A stretch of 64,000 nt of DNA from Adiantum capillus-veneris. Lineage: Eukaryota > Streptophyta > Polypodiopsida > Polypodiales > Pteridaceae. Position numbers and translations under genes: made by a program. The stretch is from contig CM043968.1 of assembly GCA_014529385.2 (NCBI GenBank), positions 128,205,518 to 128,269,517 on the forward strand, in the 5' to 3' direction. Below, one piece after another: positions 63,404-64,000 of the stretch. Numbering within the stretch: the stretch's first letter is position 1; each line of letters starts with the position of its first letter. The notes beneath the pieces were generated by a model. The model made no database searches, was not told the origin of the DNA, and saw only the letters and a program-made list of their open reading frames with translations.

Positions 63404-64000
63404 TTACCTTTTGACATGAGAGATAGAATAGAACTTTGTGCCTACATCATCTCCCTCGTCAATCATTTGTGACTCATCTTCATACCTTGCCCTTGATAAC
63501 ATACTTGCCATTGTATTGTCTTTACCTGCAGTGTGCTTAAACTCGATATTTAAGGACTTAATGTAGGCAATCCACCGCAACATAGCAATGTGTGGCGTTG
63601 AGCAGCTTATAATCATCTCAAGAAGTGGTAGATAATCTGTTTGTACAACCACACATGCACCAATTAGGTACTCTTTCCCATTTTTCAAAGTTGTAACCAT
63701 ACCCCATAACTCTCTCTTTATTTGTGGATGGTTTCTTTGGCAAGCACTTAGTACCTTTGCTCCAAATCTCACCACATACCTTTGTCCTTCTTCGTCATCT
63801 TGCCCTATCGCCCATCCAGTGTCTATAGGACTAGTGTCTACTGTCACAATTACTGGCCTTTGACACTCATAGTCTACCTTTCTCAAAGTTGGTGCTAATT
63901 GGAGCAACTCCTTTAGCTTTTTGATGGATTTTTCATGACTTTTACATGTGCTTCTGTCCATTTAAACTTTTGATTCTTTCTAAGCAGTTGATAAAGAGGA
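63404..64000 (-). pseudogene. G5 RT end and RNase H, running off the window
   Basis: The frame 63961-63404 (185 codons) carries the Ty3/gypsy RNase H: VTVDTSPIDTGWAIGQ with the first Asp, QIKRELWGMV with the Glu, VVQTDYLPLLEMI with the third residue, and AGKDNTMASMLSRARYEDES. In the last block active enzymes have ADALSR, but here the Asp is missing. Upstream of 63961 the RT connection (KFKWTEAH) is visible after a one-base shift and continues past base 64000. The frame is unusually long for this decayed element, but it is separated by frameshifts from the integrase. Confidence 0.88.

Overview
The window is repeat-dominated nuclear DNA from a large-genome land plant. The evidence is plant-type Ty1/copia and Ty3/gypsy LTR retrotransposons primed by initiator tRNA-Met, a chromovirus, CACTA and hAT DNA-transposon relics, a LINE reverse-transcriptase relic and a decayed plant pentatricopeptide-repeat (PPR) gene. 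A fern or other non-seed plant is my impression from the style of the gag proteins, but it cannot be proven from the window. No intact, clearly recognisable host gene is present. The only host-like open frame is a GC-rich 158-codon ORF at 10.9-11.4 kb of unknown function.

Layout. 0-0.8 kb: the end of a CACTA element (terminus at 106) inserted in a decayed hAT transposase on the minus strand. 1.3-5.7 kb: copia C1 (minus), bounded by CTATT target-site duplications and carrying an internal deletion. 5.7-20.1 kb: mostly non-coding. It holds an LTR fragment, a LINE RT relic, two tandem duplications (218 bp and 211 bp periods), the GC-rich ORF, a copia gag relic, several microsatellites and a 0.75 kb purine-rich tract. 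20.1-29.8 kb: a nest in which gypsy relic G1 (minus) is hit by copia C2 (plus), which is hit by copia C3 (plus, GAAAC duplication). 30.1-35.5 kb: old copia C5 (plus), with the RNase H tail, polypurine tract and LTR start of another copia (C4) between its 5' LTR and its gag. 35.5-36 kb: the PPR pseudogene. 36.9-42.2 kb: a solo gypsy LTR (TGGAA duplication), then a second LTR of that family followed by gag-protease on plus and the linker-RT segment inverted onto minus (G2). 42.2-46.1 kb: decayed gag, an LTR-like segment and a long unknown decayed frame, all minus. 46.1-47.6 kb: 5' end of copia C6 (minus). 47.6-49.5 kb: gypsy G3 gag-protease-RT (plus). 50.97-61.68 kb: chromovirus G4 (plus, ATGCT duplication) with very long LTRs, whose 3' LTR is interrupted by the youngest element, copia C7 (minus, 56171-61452, identical LTRs). 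61.7-64 kb: gypsy G5 pol (minus), running off the window.

C1 and C2 belong to one copia family and C6 and C7 to another. The 5' LTR of G4 preserves the empty target site of C7. Many disabling changes in the older elements are CAG-to-TAG or the equivalent change on the other strand. This is what deamination of CHG-methylated cytosine would give, and it suggests long-term silent heterochromatin.
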